Positions 40,515 through 51,742 are shown, counted from the first letter of the stretch. The stretch: DNA of 64,000 nucleotides from an uncultured Parolsenella sp. (GCF_934660935.1 NZ_CAKUIH010000006.1:1-64000), one strand, 5' to 3'. A program made the numbers and translations. The notes: a model not told the origin generated them from the letters alone.

Positions 40515-41405
40515 ATGGACGTACGCAAACTCGAAGGCTCGATCGTAGCCCTCATCACGCCGTTCAACGAGGACGGCTCGGTCAACTTCGACCAGCTCGA
40601 GCGCCTGCTCGAGTTCCACGTCGAGAATGGCACGGACGCGATTCTCACGCTCGGCACCACGGGCGAGAGCGCCACGATGACGGACGAGGAGGACAACTCC
40701 GTCGTCAAGTTCGTCGTGGACCACATCGCGGGCCGCATCCCCGTCATCGCGGGTTCTGGCTCCAACAGCACCGCCGCCCAGACGGCCAAGAGCCTCAAGT
40801 ACCAGGAGCTTGGCGCGGATGCCCTGCTCATCATCTCGCCCTACTACAACAAGTCGAATGAGGAGGGTATCTACCAGCACCTCAAGCAGACTGCCGATGC
40901 GGTGGACATCCCCTGCATCCTCTACAACATCCCCGGTCGCACGGGCTGTTCCATCTCCGTGCGCAACGTCGAGCGCCTCGCCGCCCATCCCAACGTGATG
41001 GGCATCAAGGAGGCAAGTGGCAACATGGCCTATGCCGCGAGCATCGCCCACTGCCTGTCCGATGACTTCCGCCTGTACTCCGGCGAGGACGCGCTCACCG
41101 TGCCGCTCATGGCCCTTGGCGGCTCCGGCACGATCAGCGTCTGGGCCGACGTCCAGCCGGCGCTCGTCCACGAGATGTGCCGTGCCTACCTCGATGGCGA
41201 CACGGGACGCGCCACGCGCATCCAGGTCGAGGGCCAGCCGCTCATCTCTGCCCTCTTCGGCGAGGTCAACCCGATCCCGGTCAAGGAGGCGCTCGCCCAG
41301 ATGGGCATGATCGACGCCAACTACCGCCTGCCGCTGTACCCCATGAGCGAGGGCCCCAAGGCCAAGCTCGTCGAGGCCATGAAGGGGGCTGGGCTCCTTG
41401 ACTAA
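40515..41405 (+). CDS. dapA: 4-hydroxy-tetrahydrodipicolinate synthase
   Basis: A 296-residue TIM-barrel aldolase that condenses pyruvate and aspartate semialdehyde. GTTGES is the family loop, the active tyrosine is in YNIPGRTG, and the Schiff-base lysine is in VMGIKEASG. RBS AAGGAGAAAACC. The end overlaps the proposed dapB start by 8 bases. Confidence 0.96.
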   Translation: MDVRKLEGSIVALITPFNEDGSVNFDQLERLLEFHVENGTDAILTLGTTGESATMTDEEDNSVVKFVVDHIAGRIPVIAGSGSNSTAAQTAKSLKYQELGADALLIISPYYNKSNEEGIYQHLKQTADAVDIPCILYNIPGRTGCSISVRNVERLAAHPNVMGIKEASGNMAYAASIAHCLSDDFRLYSGEDALTVPLMALGGSGTISVWADVQPALVHEMCRAYLDGDTGRATRIQVEGQPLISALFGEVNPIPVKEALAQMGMIDANYRLPLYPMSEGPKAKLVEAMKGAGLLD

Positions 41406-42177
41406 CGAGATGCCTGTGCAGAAGGCACCTATCAGGCTCGCCATCATGGGCGAGGGCCGCATGGGTTCGCTCATCCGCTCCACGGCGGAGACGGTTCGCA
41501 ACGAGGACGGTTCTGCCGCGTTCGAGGTTGTCGCGCAGATCGGCTTCGACCTCTCCGTGGCGGATTCCGCGCCCGCGGCGGACGTCCTTATCGACTTTTC
41601 GAACGTCGCGACGCTTCCCGCCGTGTGCGCATATGTGCTTCGCACGGACGCCGCTCTCGTCTCGGGCACCACGGGCTACTCTGACGACCAGATGGCCGAG
41701 CTTCGCGAGCTCGCCGAGACCAGTGCCGTGCTGCACTCTGGCAACTACTCGCTGGGTATCGCGGCACTGCGCCATGCCACGGCGCTTGCCGCTCGCGAAC
41801 TTGCTGGGTTCGACGTGGAGATCGTCGAGACGCACCACAACCAGAAGGTCGACGCCCCGAGCGGAACGGCGAAGCTGCTGCTCGACGCAGTGGTCAAGAC
41901 CGAGGCCGAGGAAGGGCGTGGCGAGTATTACCCCGTCTATGGTCGCGAGGGCATGCTGGGCAAGCGCGATTCGCGCGAGATCGGCGTCCACGCGCTGCGC
42001 GGCGGCACCGTCGCCGGCGTGCACACCGTGAGCTTCTTTGGGACGGACGAGGAGGTCTCGCTCACGCACCGCGCCACGAGCCGCCAGATCTTCGTGAACG
42101 GCGCCCTCGCCGCCGCGCGCAAGATGGTGGGACGCGAGCCGGGCTTCTATGGGTTCGACGAGGTTATGTTCGGCTAG
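41398..42177 (+). CDS. dapB: 4-hydroxy-tetrahydrodipicolinate reductase
   Basis: A 259-residue NAD(P)H reductase. The nucleotide-binding loop is IMGEGRMGS, the substrate region is VETHHNQKVDAPSGTA, and SGTTGYS lies between. The TTG start at 41398 overlaps dapA and has AAGGGGG upstream at usable spacing. ATG 41410 is the alternative, with a worse ribosome site. Follows dapA directly in the lysine operon. Confidence 0.93.
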   Translation: MTNEMPVQKAPIRLAIMGEGRMGSLIRSTAETVRNEDGSAAFEVVAQIGFDLSVADSAPAADVLIDFSNVATLPAVCAYVLRTDAALVSGTTGYSDDQMAELRELAETSAVLHSGNYSLGIAALRHATALAARELAGFDVEIVETHHNQKVDAPSGTAKLLLDAVVKTEAEEGRGEYYPVYGREGMLGKRDSREIGVHALRGGTVAGVHTVSFFGTDEEVSLTHRATSRQIFVNGALAAARKMVGREPGFYGFDEVMFG

Positions 42178-42299
42178 GAATCGATTGTTGCCCGTACGGT
42201 GGGATATGCCCCATCGCGCGGATTGGAACGCTCGCTCGTCTCCGTCGCTCGCATGGGTGCGGGCGGAGGCGGGCGACTCACTACGAAAGGACGCGCCGC

Positions 42300-43004
42300 A
42301 TGGACGCACAGGAGATTATCAACTACATCGCGACGGCTCCCAAGAAGACGCCGGTCAAGGTCTATATCCGCCTGAAGGAGGGTGCCTCCGTCGACCTTTC
42401 CTGCGCCGACCATGTCTTTGGAACGGACAAGAACAAGGTCGTCTTTGGTGACTGGGCGCTCCTCGAGCCGGTGCTCGATGCCGCTGCTGGCTCCATCGAG
42501 GACATGGTGGTCGAGAACGACGGCCGCAACACCGGCGTGCCGATGCTCGACAAGAAGGGCATTCACGCCCGCATCGAGCCGGGCGCCATCATCCGTGACA
42601 AGGTGGAGATTGGCGACAACGCCGTCATCATGATGGGCGCCGTCATCAACATCGGATCGGTCATCGGTGACGGCACGATGATCGACATGGGCGCCGTGCT
42701 GGGTGGTCGCGCCACGGTGGGCAAGAACTGCCACATCGGTGCCGGCACCGTGCTCGCGGGCGTCGTCGAGCCGGCGAGCGCCACGCCCGTCATCATCGAG
42801 GACAACGTGCTTATCGGCGCGAATGCCGTCGTGCTTGAGGGCGTTCGCGTGGGCGAGGGCGCCGTGGTCGCCGCGGGAGCCGTTTGCGTCGAGGACGTGC
42901 CTGCGGGTGCCGTGGTGGCTGGCGTGCCGGCAAAGGTCATCAAGCAGGCGAGCGAGGTGGCCGAGGGTAAGGTGTCTCTGGTCGACGCCCTGCGCAACCT
43001 GTAG
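42300..43004 (+). CDS. dapH: Tetrahydrodipicolinate N-acetyltransferase
   Basis: A 234-residue left-handed beta-helix acyltransferase. Hexapeptide repeats cover about residues 90-210 (IEPGAIIRDKVEIGDNAVIM onward), with GAVINIGSVIGDGTMIDMGAVLGG. The N-terminal DapH domain (YIATAPKKTPVKVYI) distinguishes it from succinyl-type DapD. It defines the acetylase branch to DAP. RBS AAAGGA. A terminator follows at 43156. Confidence 0.93.
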   Translation: MDAQEIINYIATAPKKTPVKVYIRLKEGASVDLSCADHVFGTDKNKVVFGDWALLEPVLDAAAGSIEDMVVENDGRNTGVPMLDKKGIHARIEPGAIIRDKVEIGDNAVIMMGAVINIGSVIGDGTMIDMGAVLGGRATVGKNCHIGAGTVLAGVVEPASATPVIIEDNVLIGANAVVLEGVRVGEGAVVAAGAVCVEDVPAGAVVAGVPAKVIKQASEVAEGKVSLVDALRNL

Positions 43005-43305
43005 GAAGTCCGGGCGCGGGGTGGCGGAAACGTCGTCTCGCGCCTGCGTGCTTGCGCGCTCGTGCACCTGCGTGCCCGCGCCCGTGCGGACGCGCGAGGA
43101 CATGCGGCCCGCGCCTATGGCGTCGCGCGGTGCCGACACATCCGACACATAACAGGAGAGGGAGACGAGCCTTGCGGTTCGCCTCCCTCTCGCTTTTTGC
43201 GCCTAGCCCGAAAGCCCCCTTGTGGCGCTGGGCATTTGCCCAAGCCGGACTACCTCTCCGTAGTCCGGCAAATCGCCCGGATGAATCCGAGCGTCCCCCA
43301 ACTAG
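43005..43305. other. Intergenic region dapH to ferredoxin
   Basis: A 301-base gap holding the dapH terminator and otherwise no recognisable gene or element. The 43020-43110 part has short GTGCGCGC-like low-complexity repeats. Confidence 0.6.
43156..43198 (+). terminator. Rho-independent terminator of the lysine operon
   Basis: GAGAGGGAGACGA and TCGCCTCCCTCTC arms (one mismatch), then GCTTTTT. Confidence 0.9.
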
Positions 43306-43494
43306 TTAGTCCTCAGCGATCTCGGTGATCGCGCCGGCCGGGCAGGCCTCCTGGCAGGAGCCGCAGGCAACGCAGGAGTCCTCGTCCTTGACCTGAGCGG
43401 AGTCGTCGCCGAGCTCGAGGACATCGCACGGGCAGGTGTCAACGCAAACGCCGCAGGCGACGCACTCGTCAGTATCGATTACGGGGTGAGCCAT
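43306..43494 (-). CDS. Small 2[4Fe-4S] ferredoxin
   Basis: A 62-residue clostridial-type ferredoxin. The two cluster motifs are CVACGVCVDTCPC and CVACGSCQEACPAG. It is an electron carrier for anaerobic redox enzymes. ATG 43494 with GGAGAAGGGATC upstream is chosen over an upstream ATG (43521). It is monocistronic, divergent from the dnaK operon. Confidence 0.95.
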   Translation of the reverse strand: MAHPVIDTDECVACGVCVDTCPCDVLELGDDSAQVKDEDSCVACGSCQEACPAGAITEIAED

Positions 43495-43612
43495 GATAGA
43501 TCCCTTCTCCAAAAATGCCATAGCAATGTGATCCCAGTTGCTGGGGCAGCCAAAAAGTAAGCCTTGGTAACCTCTCTAGCTGCTCCTTTACGTGAGAATA
43601 CCAATCGGCGGC

Positions 43613-43655
43613 GCGAATGCAAGACGTTGTCGAAAATTGCATGGCTTGCATTCGC
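43613..43655. promoter_or_regulatory. Perfect 11-bp inverted repeat upstream of ferredoxin
   Basis: GCGAATGCAAG and CTTGCATTCGC separated by 21 bases, about 120 bases upstream of the ferredoxin start. It could be an operator pair or a 5'-leader hairpin. Nothing follows that looks like a terminator. Confidence 0.5.
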
Positions 43656-43790
43656 GAACGGCATACTTCGAGGTAAAACCCCACCTTTAATAGGGTATTT
43701 AACCGGAACGAACGGCCGGTGGCGGTTTGGAGTGCATGCGCAGCCCAGAGCTGGGGGTTTGCCTCACGGTGATCCCTAAAGTGTCCAAAA

Positions 43791-43822
43791 CAAGAAATCT
43801 ATCGTAAAGCGACTTAGATTTT
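43791..43822 (+). promoter_or_regulatory. Candidate HspR operator and promoter of dnaK
   Basis: AAATCT at 43795 and AGATTT at 43816, separated by 15 bases that begin AT and end ACTT. The right half overlaps a likely -35 TTGTAT (43821), which has GATATA 17 bases downstream (43844). The clpB promoter has the same pair with the same spacing. Confidence 0.65.
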
Positions 43823-43970
43823 GTATAAGTTGAGCGCGCAAAGGATATATAGTGTGCAGTAACAAACGCGCCCGCAGATGCGGGCAGGCCGGCAGGGCAC
43901 CTGGCTGGCCGGCCAAGCGAGCGCGGAGGCATCACGCATTCGCGCGCAAGAAGAAAGGAACGTGCCAACT

Positions 43971-45878
43971 ATGAGCAAGATTCTCGGCATTGACCTCGGT
44001 ACCACCAATTCCGCCATGGCAGTCCTCGAGGGCGGCCAGCCCACCATCATCGTGAACGCCGAGGGCGACCGCACCACTCCGTCCGTCGTTGGCTTCCGTG
44101 CCGAGGGCGATCGTATCGTCGGTAAGTCTGCTAAGAACCAGGCGGTCACCAACCCGCAGAACACCGTCTTCTCCATCAAGCGCTTCATGGGCCGCAAGTA
44201 CTCTGAGTGCACCTCTGAGCTCAAGACCGTCCCGTACAAGGTCAAGGAGGGTCAGGGCGGCCGCGCCGTCGTCGAGATTGACGGCGAGGACTTCACGCCC
44301 GAGCAGGTCTCCGCTATGGTCCTTGCCAAGATGAAGGCTGACGCCGAGAAGTACCTCGGTGAGACCGTGACTGACGCCGTCATCACCGTCCCTGCCTACT
44401 TCAATGACGCCCAGCGTCAGGCCACCAAGGACGCCGGCAAGATCGCCGGTCTCAACGTCAAGCGTATTGTCAACGAGCCCACCGCCGCGGCCCTCGCCTA
44501 CGGCCTCGACAAGAAGGGCACGGAGCAGAAGGTTCTCGTCTTCGACCTCGGCGGCGGCACCTTCGACGTCTCCCTGCTTGACCTCGCTGACGGCGTCTTC
44601 GAGGTTCTCGCCACCAACGGCGACAACCACCTCGGCGGCGATGACTGGGATCAGCGCGTGATTGACTGGATGGCTGACAAGTTCCAGCAGGAGAACGGCG
44701 TTGACCTCCGCAAGGACCCGATGGCCCTCCAGCGCCTCAAGGAGGCTGCCGAGAACGCCAAGAAGGAGCTCTCCGCTGGCCAGCAGACCACCATCAACCT
44801 GCCGTTCATCACGATGAACCAGTCTGGTCCTCTGCACCTCAACTACACGCTGACCCGCGCTGAGTTCGAAAAGATCACGCGTGACCTGCTCGATCGCTGC
44901 AAGGCTCCTGTTACCAAGGCCCTGCACGACGCCAACATGCAGATCTCTGACGTCTCCGAGGTCATCCTCGTCGGCGGCTCCACTCGTATGCCCGCCGTCC
45001 AGGAGCTCGTCAAGCAGATCACCGGCAAGCAGCCCAACATGTCCGTGAACCCGGACGAGGTCGTCGCTGACGGTGCCGCCGTCCAGGGCGGCGTTCTCAC
45101 CGGCGATGTCGAGGGCATCCTCCTGCTCGACGTGACCCCGCTGTCCCTTGGCGTCGAGACCATGGGCGGCGTCATGACCAAGATGATCGACCGCAACACC
45201 ACCATCCCCACGTCCAAGACCGAGGTCTACTCCACCGCCGCTGACAACCAGACCAGCGTCGAGATCAACGTCCTCCAGGGCGAGCGCGAGATGGCCGCCG
45301 ACAACAAGAGCCTCGGCAAGTTCCAGCTCACCGGCATCCCCGCCGCGCGTCGTGGCGTGCCGCAGATCGAGGTCACCTTCGACATCGATGCCAACGGCAT
45401 CGTGAAGGTCACCGCCAAGGACAAGGGCACCGGCAAGGAGCAGCAGATTACCATCTCCGGCTCCACCGCCCTCTCTGACGACGAAGTCGACCGCATGGTC
45501 AAGGACGCCGAGTCCCACGCCGAGGAGGACAAGAAGCACAAGGACGAGATCGAGGTCCGCAACCAGACCGACAGCCTCGCCTACTCGACCGAGCAGACCG
45601 TCAAGGAGCTTGGCGACAAGGTCCCCGCTGACATGAAGCAGCAGGCTGACGATGCCGTCGCCGAGGCCAAGAAGGCCCTCGAGGGCACTGACATCGATGC
45701 CATCAAGGCTGCCGGCGAGAAGCTCCAGGAGGTTGGCCACAAGCTCGCTGAGGTCGTCTACTCCAGCGCTCAGGCTGACGCTGGCCAGGCTGGCGCTCAG
45801 GGTGGCGCCCAGGGCGGCTCTGACGACGTGGTCGATGCTGACTACGAGGTCGTCGACGACGATCAGAACAACCAGTAA
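43971..45878 (+). CDS. dnaK: Hsp70 chaperone DnaK
   Basis: A 635-residue chaperone that binds unfolded proteins using ATP with DnaJ and GrpE. ILGIDLGTTNSAM opens the ATPase domain, and VFDLGGGTFDVS and VGGSTRMPAVQ are the other nucleotide motifs. The substrate domain starts near residue 385 (LLDVTPLSLGVETMGG). The C-terminal linker is Gly/Gln/Ala-rich and ends in acidic VDADYEVVDDDQ. ATG 43971 is preceded by AGAAAGGAACG. First gene of dnaK-grpE-dnaJ-hspR. Confidence 0.98.
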   Translation: MSKILGIDLGTTNSAMAVLEGGQPTIIVNAEGDRTTPSVVGFRAEGDRIVGKSAKNQAVTNPQNTVFSIKRFMGRKYSECTSELKTVPYKVKEGQGGRAVVEIDGEDFTPEQVSAMVLAKMKADAEKYLGETVTDAVITVPAYFNDAQRQATKDAGKIAGLNVKRIVNEPTAAALAYGLDKKGTEQKVLVFDLGGGTFDVSLLDLADGVFEVLATNGDNHLGGDDWDQRVIDWMADKFQQENGVDLRKDPMALQRLKEAAENAKKELSAGQQTTINLPFITMNQSGPLHLNYTLTRAEFEKITRDLLDRCKAPVTKALHDANMQISDVSEVILVGGSTRMPAVQELVKQITGKQPNMSVNPDEVVADGAAVQGGVLTGDVEGILLLDVTPLSLGVETMGGVMTKMIDRNTTIPTSKTEVYSTAADNQTSVEINVLQGEREMAADNKSLGKFQLTGIPAARRGVPQIEVTFDIDANGIVKVTAKDKGTGKEQQITISGSTALSDDEVDRMVKDAESHAEEDKKHKDEIEVRNQTDSLAYSTEQTVKELGDKVPADMKQQADDAVAEAKKALEGTDIDAIKAAGEKLQEVGHKLAEVVYSSAQADAGQAGAQGGAQGGSDDVVDADYEVVDDDQNNQ

Positions 45879-45895
45879 GCGGGAAGTGAGTCACG

Positions 45896-46759
45896 ATGGC
45901 TCGCACCACCAGTAAGAACAACCAGGCGGGAGCCGCCACGGCTCCCGCGCCGGACCCCAAGGGGGGCGACGTGAAGGTCGACATCGAGGTCGAGGGCGAG
46001 GAGAAGCCCGAGCAGGTTGAGAAGCCCGAGGCTGTCGAGGCCGAAGTGATCGAGCCTGACGAGGTGGCGGAGGACGCTGCCGAGGATGACGCCGATGACG
46101 AGGCGGCAGAGCGCGCCCGCGTAGAGGCTGCCATCAAGGCGGGCGAGGCCGCTGCGGACGAGGACTTCAAGTCCGAGGCGGACGGTCTTCGTGCTGAGCG
46201 CGACGAGCTTGCCAAGAAGCTTGCCGGCGTCTCGGATGAGATCGACGCCGCCAAGGCCGAGGCTGCTGCCGCGACCGATCGCCTCTCAAGGCTCCAGGCC
46301 GATTGGGACAACTACCGTCGTCGCATGGACCGCGAGCGCGCGATCGAGCGCGAGCGTGCCTGCGAGGGCCTCGTGAAGGATCTCCTGCCGGCAATCGACG
46401 ACCTCGAGCGTGCGATTGCGCATGCAAGCGCCGCCGAGGAGAACGAGGTTGCCAAGCAGCTCGTGGACGGTATCACCGCCGTTCACGCCAAGGTCGTTTC
46501 CGTCCTTGAGAAGCAGGGCGCCGAGGTCATCGACCCTGCTGGCGACCCCTTCGATCCCCAGGACCACCAGGCCGTGGGTCGCGTCGAGGACGCGGAGGCC
46601 TATGACGAGACGGTCCGCGACGTCTACCAGAAGGGCTATCGCCTTGGCGGCAAGGTCGTGAGGCCGGCCATGGTCACGGTGACCTACGGTGGCCCGAAGC
46701 GCCCGGTCGAGCCCAAGGAAGACGAGGCAAAGCCTGAGGCAGACGCCGAAGCTAAGTAG
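45896..46759 (+). CDS. grpE: Nucleotide exchange factor GrpE with long acidic N-terminus
   Basis: A 287-residue protein that drives ADP release from DnaK. The core begins with a long coiled coil at about residue 95 (DGLRAERDELAKKLAGV) and includes LQADWDNYRRRMDRER. The C-terminal beta domain includes FDPQDHQAVG and VYQKGYRLGGKVVRPAMVTV. The first 90 or so residues are an acidic, disordered-looking extension rich in Glu, Asp and Ala, longer than usual. It starts 17 bases after dnaK. Confidence 0.96.
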   Translation: MARTTSKNNQAGAATAPAPDPKGGDVKVDIEVEGEEKPEQVEKPEAVEAEVIEPDEVAEDAAEDDADDEAAERARVEAAIKAGEAAADEDFKSEADGLRAERDELAKKLAGVSDEIDAAKAEAAAATDRLSRLQADWDNYRRRMDRERAIERERACEGLVKDLLPAIDDLERAIAHASAAEENEVAKQLVDGITAVHAKVVSVLEKQGAEVIDPAGDPFDPQDHQAVGRVEDAEAYDETVRDVYQKGYRLGGKVVRPAMVTVTYGGPKRPVEPKEDEAKPEADAEAK

Positions 46760-46765
46760 GTTCAA

Positions 46766-46846
46766 GCGTGCGCCCGGGCGGAATCCCGGGCGCACGCATC
46801 TGTACGCAATCAGGCCGGCGTGAGGGCAAGCTCCTTCATGCCGGCC
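46766..46846 (+). promoter_or_regulatory. Two successive hairpins between grpE and dnaJ
   Basis: The perfect 13-bp stem GCGTGCGCCCGGG/CCCGGGCGCACGC (46766-46797) is followed by an 11-bp stem GGCCGGCGTGA/TCATGCCGGCC (46813-46846). Neither has a T-run. They may set a lower level of dnaJ-hspR relative to dnaK-grpE. Confidence 0.65.
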
Positions 46847-46876
46847 GTGTGACTAGGAAAGGGGGTGCCCTTCGCC

Positions 46877-47842
46877 ATGGCACAGAGAACGTTCTACGAC
46901 GTACTTGGCGTCAAGAAAGACGCCACTGCCGACGAGATCAAGAAGGCATTCCGCAAGCTCGCGGTGAAGTATCACCCCGATGCCGGCGGAGACGAGCAGA
47001 AGTTCAAGGAGATCAGCGAGGCGTACGAGACCCTCTCTGACGAGAAGAAGCGCCGTGAGTACGATCAGATGCTCATGTTCGGTGGCATTCCCGGAGGTGG
47101 CTACGGCGCTCCGGGTGGCGGCTACTCGTACACCACGAATGTGGGTGGCAACTGGTCTGACATCTTCAACAACGTGCGGAGCGGAGACGGCGCCTTCGGA
47201 GCCAACTTCGATTTCTCCCAGATATTTGGCGGCGCCGCGGGTGCCTCTCAGGCGCGCAGGTCGATGCGTGGCGGCGATTTGACGCTCACCATCAGCCTCA
47301 CTCCGGAGGAGGCCTTCAAGGGCACGAGCCGCGACGTCTCTTATATGGTGCCGTCATCCGGCGAGCGCGCGAAGCTCACCGTGAAGGTGCCGGCAGGAGC
47401 CTATGACGGCATGAAGCTCCGCTACCATGACCGTGGTGAGTACGGCAGGAACGGCGGCGGTCGTGGCGACCTCGTCATCACGACGAGCGTCGCGGAGCAC
47501 CCGATCTTCAAGCGCGATGGCGCGGACGTGAAGATGGAGCTTCCCATGAGCATGTGGGATCTTGCTCTGGGCACCTCGGTTGACGTTCCCACGCCTTCCG
47601 GAGCCACGGTGCGCCTGCGCGTTCCGGCGGGCACCCAGGATGGTCGCACCTTCCGCTTCCGCGACCTGGGAGCTCCCAGCGTGAAGCGCAAGGGCTCGTG
47701 GGGCGCGTTGTTCGTCACCGTTCGCGCCAAGGTCCCGACTCGCCTTACCACCAAGGAGCGCGATGCGCTCGAGGCTCTTCGCGACGCGGACGAGCGCAGC
47801 TATCATGCCGAGGTAGACAAGTACATCGGCACCAAGGAGTAG
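46877..47842 (+). CDS. dnaJ: DnaJ-family co-chaperone without zinc finger (CbpA-like)
   Basis: A 321-residue class B J-protein. The J domain is residues 1-70 with HPD at 33-35. A Gly/Tyr/Phe-rich linker follows (GGYGAPGGGYSY region). The two C-terminal beta domains follow directly (GGDLTLTISLTPEEAFKG and HPIFKRDGADV). The CxxCxGxG zinc-binding repeats of classical DnaJ are absent. It stimulates the DnaK ATPase. ATG 46877 is preferred by family; an upstream GTG at 46865 is nearer the purine-rich GGAAAGGGG. Confidence 0.94.
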   Translation: MAQRTFYDVLGVKKDATADEIKKAFRKLAVKYHPDAGGDEQKFKEISEAYETLSDEKKRREYDQMLMFGGIPGGGYGAPGGGYSYTTNVGGNWSDIFNNVRSGDGAFGANFDFSQIFGGAAGASQARRSMRGGDLTLTISLTPEEAFKGTSRDVSYMVPSSGERAKLTVKVPAGAYDGMKLRYHDRGEYGRNGGGRGDLVITTSVAEHPIFKRDGADVKMELPMSMWDLALGTSVDVPTPSGATVRLRVPAGTQDGRTFRFRDLGAPSVKRKGSWGALFVTVRAKVPTRLTTKERDALEALRDADERSYHAEVDKYIGTKE

Positions 47843-47905
47843 GGACGCTAGAGAGAAGCCGCCCGCCAGCGACGCCCGGCGGGCTCTGGGAGAGGGAGGG
47901 CCACC

Positions 47906-48340
47906 ATGGCCCACAAGAAAGAGGAGAGCCGCAACAAGCCGCTCTACATGATCAGTGTCGCCGCCGAGCTCACGGGCATGCACCCGCAGACGTTGCGCGT
48001 CTACGAGCAGAAGGGCCTCGTGAACCCCGGTCGCTCTCGCGGCAATACCCGCCTGTACTCCCAGGCTGACATCGAGCGCCTTGAGCTCATCGGCCGTCTC
48101 ACTGACGAGGGCATTAACCTCGCCGGTGTGGTGCGCATCCTCGACATGCGCGAGCACGAGGAGGAGATGGAGCGCGAGATTGACGAGCTTCGCGACCGTG
48201 TGCGCGAACTCGAGGACCAGGTGCGCGAGTTCAAGACCCGCGAGCGCATCACGGCTCTCGCCCCTTACGAGGGCATGACGCCCGAGAAGGTCATGCGCGG
48301 TCTTCTCGGCGGCAGTGTCGAGAAGCCACAAGACGAATAG
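47906..48340 (+). CDS. hspR: Heat-shock repressor HspR (MerR family)
   Basis: A 144-residue MerR-type regulator. YMISVAAELTGMHPQTLRVYEQKGLVNPGRS is the HspR signature helix-turn-helix, and RGNTRLYSQADIERL follows. A C-terminal coiled coil (residues about 85-115, EEEMEREIDELRDRVRELED) probably dimerises it. HspR represses the dnaK and clpB operons with DnaK as co-repressor in other actinobacteria. RBS GGGAGAGGGAGG. Last gene of the dnaK operon. Confidence 0.96.
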   Translation: MAHKKEESRNKPLYMISVAAELTGMHPQTLRVYEQKGLVNPGRSRGNTRLYSQADIERLELIGRLTDEGINLAGVVRILDMREHEEEMEREIDELRDRVRELEDQVREFKTRERITALAPYEGMTPEKVMRGLLGGSVEKPQDE

Positions 48341-48365
48341 CGCCTTCAAGATATCCGCAATACCA

Positions 48366-48396
48366 GGCCGCGGCGCCCCTCCCGGGTGCCGCGGCC
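48366..48396 (+). terminator. Hairpin terminator after hspR
   Basis: GGCCGCGGC...CCC pairs with GGG...GCCGCGGCC around a CTCC loop, followed by TT. 26 bases after the hspR stop. Confidence 0.75.
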
Positions 48397-48418
48397 TTGC
48401 TATCCGCGCGACCTGCAA

Positions 48419-48451
48419 AACCTGAAAAAGGGACAGTCCCTTTTTCAGGTT
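48419..48451. repeat. Near-perfect palindrome with core AAGGGACAGTCCCTT, copy A
   Basis: Arms AACCTGAAAAAGGGAC and its complement meet at a central AG, 33 bases in all. The same core occurs in the palindrome beginning two bases later. The core resembles a small repeat seen scattered in many bacterial genomes. Confidence 0.85.
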
Positions 48452-48452
48452 G

Positions 48453-48483
48453 AGTTGACAAAGGGACTGTCCCTTTGTCAACT
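48453..48483. repeat. Near-perfect palindrome with core AAGGGACTGTCCCTT, copy B
   Basis: AGTTGACAAAGGGAC, central TG or offset, and its complement, 31 bases. The core is shared with copy A but the outer arms differ (AGTTGAC against AACCTGA). The two form back-to-back hairpins just upstream of the clpB promoter. Confidence 0.85.
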
Positions 48484-48509
48484 TGCAAACCCTGCGTGTT
48501 ACAAGGTTA

Positions 48510-48569
48510 GGAAATCTATAGCAGCGGCACTTAGATTTATGTTTGCGGGCGGCGCGTGCGGGGTACAAT
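48510..48569 (+). promoter_or_regulatory. Candidate HspR operator and clpB promoter
   Basis: AAATCT at 48512 and AGATTT at 48533, again 15 bases apart, beginning AT and ending ACTT as upstream of dnaK. A -10 box TACAAT is at 48564-48569, with weak TTTGCG near 48542 as the -35. Confidence 0.65.
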
Positions 48570-48638
48570 CAACAGCGATAAACAGCGAGCCCACCGCGGG
48601 GATACCGTCGCGGCGGGCGCCCAAGAGAGGTGATAACT

Positions 48639-51268
<2,630 letters not shown>

Positions 51269-51269
<1 letters not shown>

Positions 51270-51472
51270 TGGCTATCCCGGACGATTTGATGGAGAGCCC
51301 CGCGACGCAGGCCGGCGCTTCTGACGCCGGTGCTGCACGGCCCGAGGCGCGCAAGACGCCCGCGACCGACCCGTTCCTCCGTGCGGAGAACGAGGATGAC
51401 GACGGCTACGACCCCTTCTCGGATCGCAGGCCGACGCCCGAGCCCCTCTTTGAGCGCGACCCGTGGTCGTAG
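51269..51472 (+). CDS. Small acidic Pro/Asp-rich protein coupled to clpB
   Basis: A 67-residue frame whose GTG start overlaps the clpB stop codon (TAGTG). The composition is acidic, Pro-rich and low in hydrophobics, so it is probably disordered (NEDDDGYDPF, then RPTPEPLFERDPWS). No family is recognised. The overlap suggests translational coupling and a possible ClpB-related role, but the frame could also be a chance open frame in GC-rich DNA. Confidence 0.5.
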
Positions 51473-51595
51473 TAGCGAGGAGACATCCCCGCTAGCCCTG
51501 CGGCCACCGCTCCGCGCCGCGCCGCAGCATTCACCGCGCTGCCGCGCCCCGTGGCCACGCAGCCGCTGCGCCTATTAGGGCCGTAACACATAAGA

Positions 51596-51634
51596 GAGCC
51601 CGTCAGACCGGTTTTACGCCGGCTGGCGGGCTCT
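51596..51634 (+). terminator. Rho-independent terminator of the clpB unit
   Basis: GAGCCCGTCAGACCGG pairs with the complementary strand GCCGGCTGGCGGGCTC (two mismatches), then TTT. The other bases of the 51473-51742 gap show nothing notable. Confidence 0.85.
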
Positions 51635-51742
51635 TTGCATTCTATGGGCGGGGCGGGCCGAAAAGGGGCTTTGATGGGGACTCAACGTCTTCTGAGCGGA
51701 AATCCCACGCCTTCGGCCCTCTTGCCCGTGTGTTGCGACGCC

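Larger units (their letters stand above)
43495..43970. promoter_or_regulatory. Divergent ferredoxin / dnaK promoter region
   Basis: A 476-base gap without a gene. It holds an 11-bp inverted repeat at 43613-43655 on the ferredoxin side, and on the dnaK side a candidate HspR operator (43791-43822) with TTGTAT/GATATA promoter hexamers. Confidence 0.7.
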
